DNA from: Lycocorax pyrrhopterus obiensis
Lineage: Eukaryota; Chordata; Aves; Passeriformes; Paradisaeidae
Length of the DNA stretch: 64,000 nt
Assembly (NCBI GenBank): GCA_014706295.1
Contig: JACSVZ010000004.1
Location: forward strand, 92,035,881 to 92,099,880
Direction of reading: 5' to 3'
Part shown: in pieces, positions 61,198-64,000 of the stretch
Numbering within the stretch: the stretch's first letter is position 1
Layout of the letters: the number at the start of each line of letters is the position of its first letter
Program-made: the position numbers and the translations under genes
The notes under the pieces: model-generated
What the model saw: only the letters and a program-made list of their open reading frames with translations
What the model was told of the DNA's origin: nothing
Database searches by the model: none

Positions 61198-62550
61198 TTT
61201 ACTCTGATCCTGGCAAATAAAATTTGTATGCGAATGTTATCAAATAACAAAACTGGAATTTTACGGTTCATATTTTTTGAAAATTTCATTAGGATCTCAT
61301 CTATGTAATCCTTGTTAATCCTTTGCTTATAAAATTTTTAATTTTATCATTATTTCAGCTGTAAATATTAATCAAATTTTAATTAGTGAAGGTTTTGAAG
61401 GACAGTGACAAGTAAAACATAATGTGTGTATAAAAAGAAACCCAAAAAATCTGCCAATTGCAAAGTCATCTGTCTTATATCTGACACTATTTCTATTATT
61501 ATCCAGACTGTGTCTAATACCTCTGTTCTTGGCTATATCAAGAAATATGATTCCTGTCTCTGTTTGTGCTCCATTCTCATTTTCCTCTGAAAAGACATAA
61601 ATAAAGCATCAGTTCAGCAAATCTGGTGTTCTTTTATCCTTTCTATCCCTTTTCAGCTACAATTTCAGTGGAGCAATTTTCATTTTATCTTCAGTCTCCT
61701 GTAAATATATTTGCAGAACAATTTACTATTAGCTGAAAAGCACTCTGCAATTCAATGATAAATGTATTTTTGTGTCCTTGATTCTTCTTTTAGTATTTTT
61801 CTGAGCGGTTTCATGTCTACTTAGCAGACAGCTTGTAGTTTGAAAATCTTACATTAATATTTTATTCTGAGGTCGAAAAGCTCTGCTACCCTGGATTCAA
61901 GATTTGAACCTAACTCTTTCAATTGATAACTCTCAAGGGAAAGAACAGCAGTGTTACTGTTAAATAGAAAAAAAATAATATATAATTTTTAAATTTTTTA
62001 AATATCACCTATTTGTATGCGTGTTCATGTAGCCGTTATCATCTCAGTACTTATCTGCTTCCCAAGTATTTAAACGGAGTAACATATCTAGCTGAATTTC
62101 TCTTCTTGTCTCTCTTCTGAAGGAGACACAGCTGGATGGCCATGTCAGGAAGTTACAAAGGGAAAATTAGGAAAAGAAATAAATGTTGGTTTTATTATAG
62201 GACATGTTAAAATTTAAGTGATGGTTTTCTGCTGCATCAGTGGCCATCAATTCTTGGCGAAAATGAAAGCTCTCAGTTCATGAGCCTCCCAGGACTGGCT
62301 GACCTCTCCAGCTGTGCCAACAAATAGAGCTGATGGAAAGAGAAGTGATCTCTGAAGTTGTGAGGGACTGGTCCATGAAGAACTCAATCTTTAACTGCAT
62401 TTTACAGACATACACTTTTCCTTCTTTGTTACATTCTTTCCATTTTTGGAAGCAGTGCTATTTTTTGATCTGGCAATTCAAGAATAGCTCTGAAGTATCA
62501 TCCTATGTAGTCCAGGAATTCATATTTCAATGCGAAAAAAAAAGGCAATA

Positions 62551-62620
62551 AAAAAACCCAACCAAAACTCAAACCCAACATCAAAATCCAACCCCAAAAC
62601 ATAACAAACACCAAACATGC
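62551..62620. repeat. A/C-rich low-complexity DNA
   Basis: Almost only A and C on this strand, with CCCAACC and AAACC units and no strict period. Confidence 0.75.
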
Positions 62621-63854
62621 CAAAGATACCACTGTGTCAACTTTTTAATGGATCCAATGTACCAGTTAAAGACATCTTAGGAAAGACTCCTTGTGCTATA
62701 AACTTTGAATGTGGAGTTTTGAGAAGTTAAAAATTACATCAGAAATATCTGCAATACAAAAAGTAGTCTCTGTTTATCATGTTAAACTTTCCTCAGATGC
62801 CACAGTCACAACAATTTTAACAGTTTTTGCCAAAAGGTTTGGAGTATTTAAGTTTCATTCTCTGCGTGTAAATTGGATTGGTCAAATGCAGGACGAACTA
62901 ATTCACTAATATTATACATAAGAAATATCCTACTATTATATGCTAGCTCATAGTAGTTGTTATTTATGACTAGTTATTTATTCATGAAAATATTCATAAA
63001 TCCTTAAAGCATTATAAAATTAAGCATAAATAAGGGGGTGTCAAAAATATGCTCTAGCTATGTTTGTTTTTTCCTTCACTTCTTTTTATGATTCTTTATT
63101 TTTAAAAAGCTTCAGTCATCTAACTAAAGAAACAATATACTATTTGATTTATGAGACATATCACGCTCACTGAGTAGTCAATATAAATAGTTACTAAAGA
63201 ATACATAGCTGGAAAATTTTTGAGGAAGGCATTCATTTTGTCTGTCTGAATAATGAATACATCAGCCAGAAGAGAGGCTAGTTTTGCATAAACTTTATAA
63301 AACAGGAACAAAAAAAAGCAGACTTAAATACAGCCAAGAACTGGTTTCCAAGGAATTATTTAACCAGGAGCACTAAGGATACTTGAAGGATTGCAGCATA
63401 TGGTAATTCAGTGGTGTTCCCCTCAGTATTACCTTTGGTCTGTTCAAACACTATCAAAACTCTTAAGCATGTATATATGCACAAATATGTATGGATATAT
63501 AAATTCAGGATACATTCATGGAATACATATATCCTCAGCTTTTATTAGCTATTTTCATTTCATTTGTAATTTTTCTTTTTGCCTCTTCACATCTTCAGAG
63601 AATTTCTACCTAAGAGCCTACAAAGCTCTGGTTACAAACTACTGTTCATGCAGAACTGCAATAATAAATTTCTTGAACATATGTGAGCATATTTTTACAC
63701 CTCTATATTACAGACAGTGTAAATTAGCAGTAAGGGCAGGCAGAATGCCATAAATTATTGATGATGATGATGAGAAGGAGCTGAGGTTCTTGTAAACTAA
63801 GCTGAATTACCTTCACTGTTTCTGTTTGTCTTCTGACGGGCATTAGAACGAAAA

Positions 63855-63897
63855 ACACATAGCAGAGCATGGTTCTACACATAGCAGAGCATGGTTT
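63855..63897. repeat. 22-bp tandem duplication
   Basis: Units at 63855-63876 and 63877-63897 (the second a base shorter) are identical over ACACATAGCAGAGCATGGTT. The identity indicates a recent duplication. Confidence 0.9.
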
Positions 63898-64000
63898 GTA
63901 TTATTTCATCTGTATGCCTCCCACACAGCCAGTTTCAAGAGCTGTTGCATACAGTAAGGAATATGTTCCGTTTCTCTGGCCCCGCCATTAATTTTTCTTC

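Larger units (their letters stand above)
60316..64000. other. 3.7 kb of AT-rich sequence, nothing assigned
   Basis: No gene or mobile element recognised. Minor contents are a CCAA run (60834-60872), a palindromic octamer site (61186-61197), an A/C-rich patch (62551-62620), a GAT run near 63760-63772 and a 22-bp tandem duplication (63855-63897). The 120-codon frame at 63391-63753 has no family resemblance. Confidence 0.5.

Noticed and set aside
61880..61925. tRNA-like promoter-box sequence on the minus strand (GGTTCAAATC)
   Set aside because: No cloverleaf can be drawn around it and the box A partner is missing.
63391..63753. 120-codon frame near the right edge
   Set aside because: Composition is typical of AT-rich chance frames, with no recognised domain, and the frame ends inside the window.
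1..64000. CRISPR array, prokaryotic operon or phage features
   Set aside because: No regularly spaced repeats or bacterial-type coding density; the CR1 and LTR content is avian.

Overview
The window is almost certainly bird (Aves) nuclear DNA. Two things point there: nearly every recognisable mobile element is a fragment of the CR1 (chicken repeat 1) LINE family, and the LTRs are of avian endogenous-retrovirus type. The background is AT-rich, and the simple repeats are short. I cannot name the species or order from the sequence alone.

I found no supportable host gene, exon chain, tRNA, rRNA or other RNA gene. No reading frame exceeds about 131 codons. The longer ones are CR1 relics, LTR sequence, translated simple repeats or chance frames in AT-rich DNA. 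The window therefore reads as a 64 kb piece of gene desert or one very long intron. It has no operons and no set of genes working together.

Layout: 1-3.3 kb, unassigned sequence with a GC-richer block and a (CATCC)n array. 3.3-5.4 kb, two CR1 copies in opposite orientation. 5.4-13.4 kb, essentially featureless. 13.4-15.7 kb, a minus-strand CR1 tail, the 3' part of an avian LTR with an expanded ACT triplet array, and a CR1 copy with its middle missing. 18.4-19.0 kb, an LTR with TATA box and poly(A) signal followed by a leucine-tRNA-type primer-binding site, with no second LTR in view. 20.1-30.7 kb, small CR1 tails, a 72-base pure pyrimidine tract, a CR1 copy with an inverted 5' piece, and a G12 plus (AAAAT)n block. 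37.0 kb, a probable MIR SINE relic. 38.6 kb, a CR1 tail. 43.9-45.0 kb, the longest CR1 fragment, covering most of the reverse transcriptase. 48.1-48.7 kb, a solo LTR. 51.7-52.4 kb, a CR1 copy interrupted by a short LTR. 57.65-57.92 kb, a second copy of that short LTR with a clean 6-bp target duplication. 60.0-60.3 kb, a minus-strand LTR. The remaining long stretches hold nothing I can assign, apart from low-complexity runs and a few blocks whose texture resembles conserved non-coding DNA.

I did not find a previously undescribed biological system. The observations most worth checking are the short LTR family present twice with 6-bp duplications (one nested in CR1), the inverted CR1 insertion, the internally deleted CR1 copy, and a perfect palindromic octamer (POU MORE) site near 61.19 kb.
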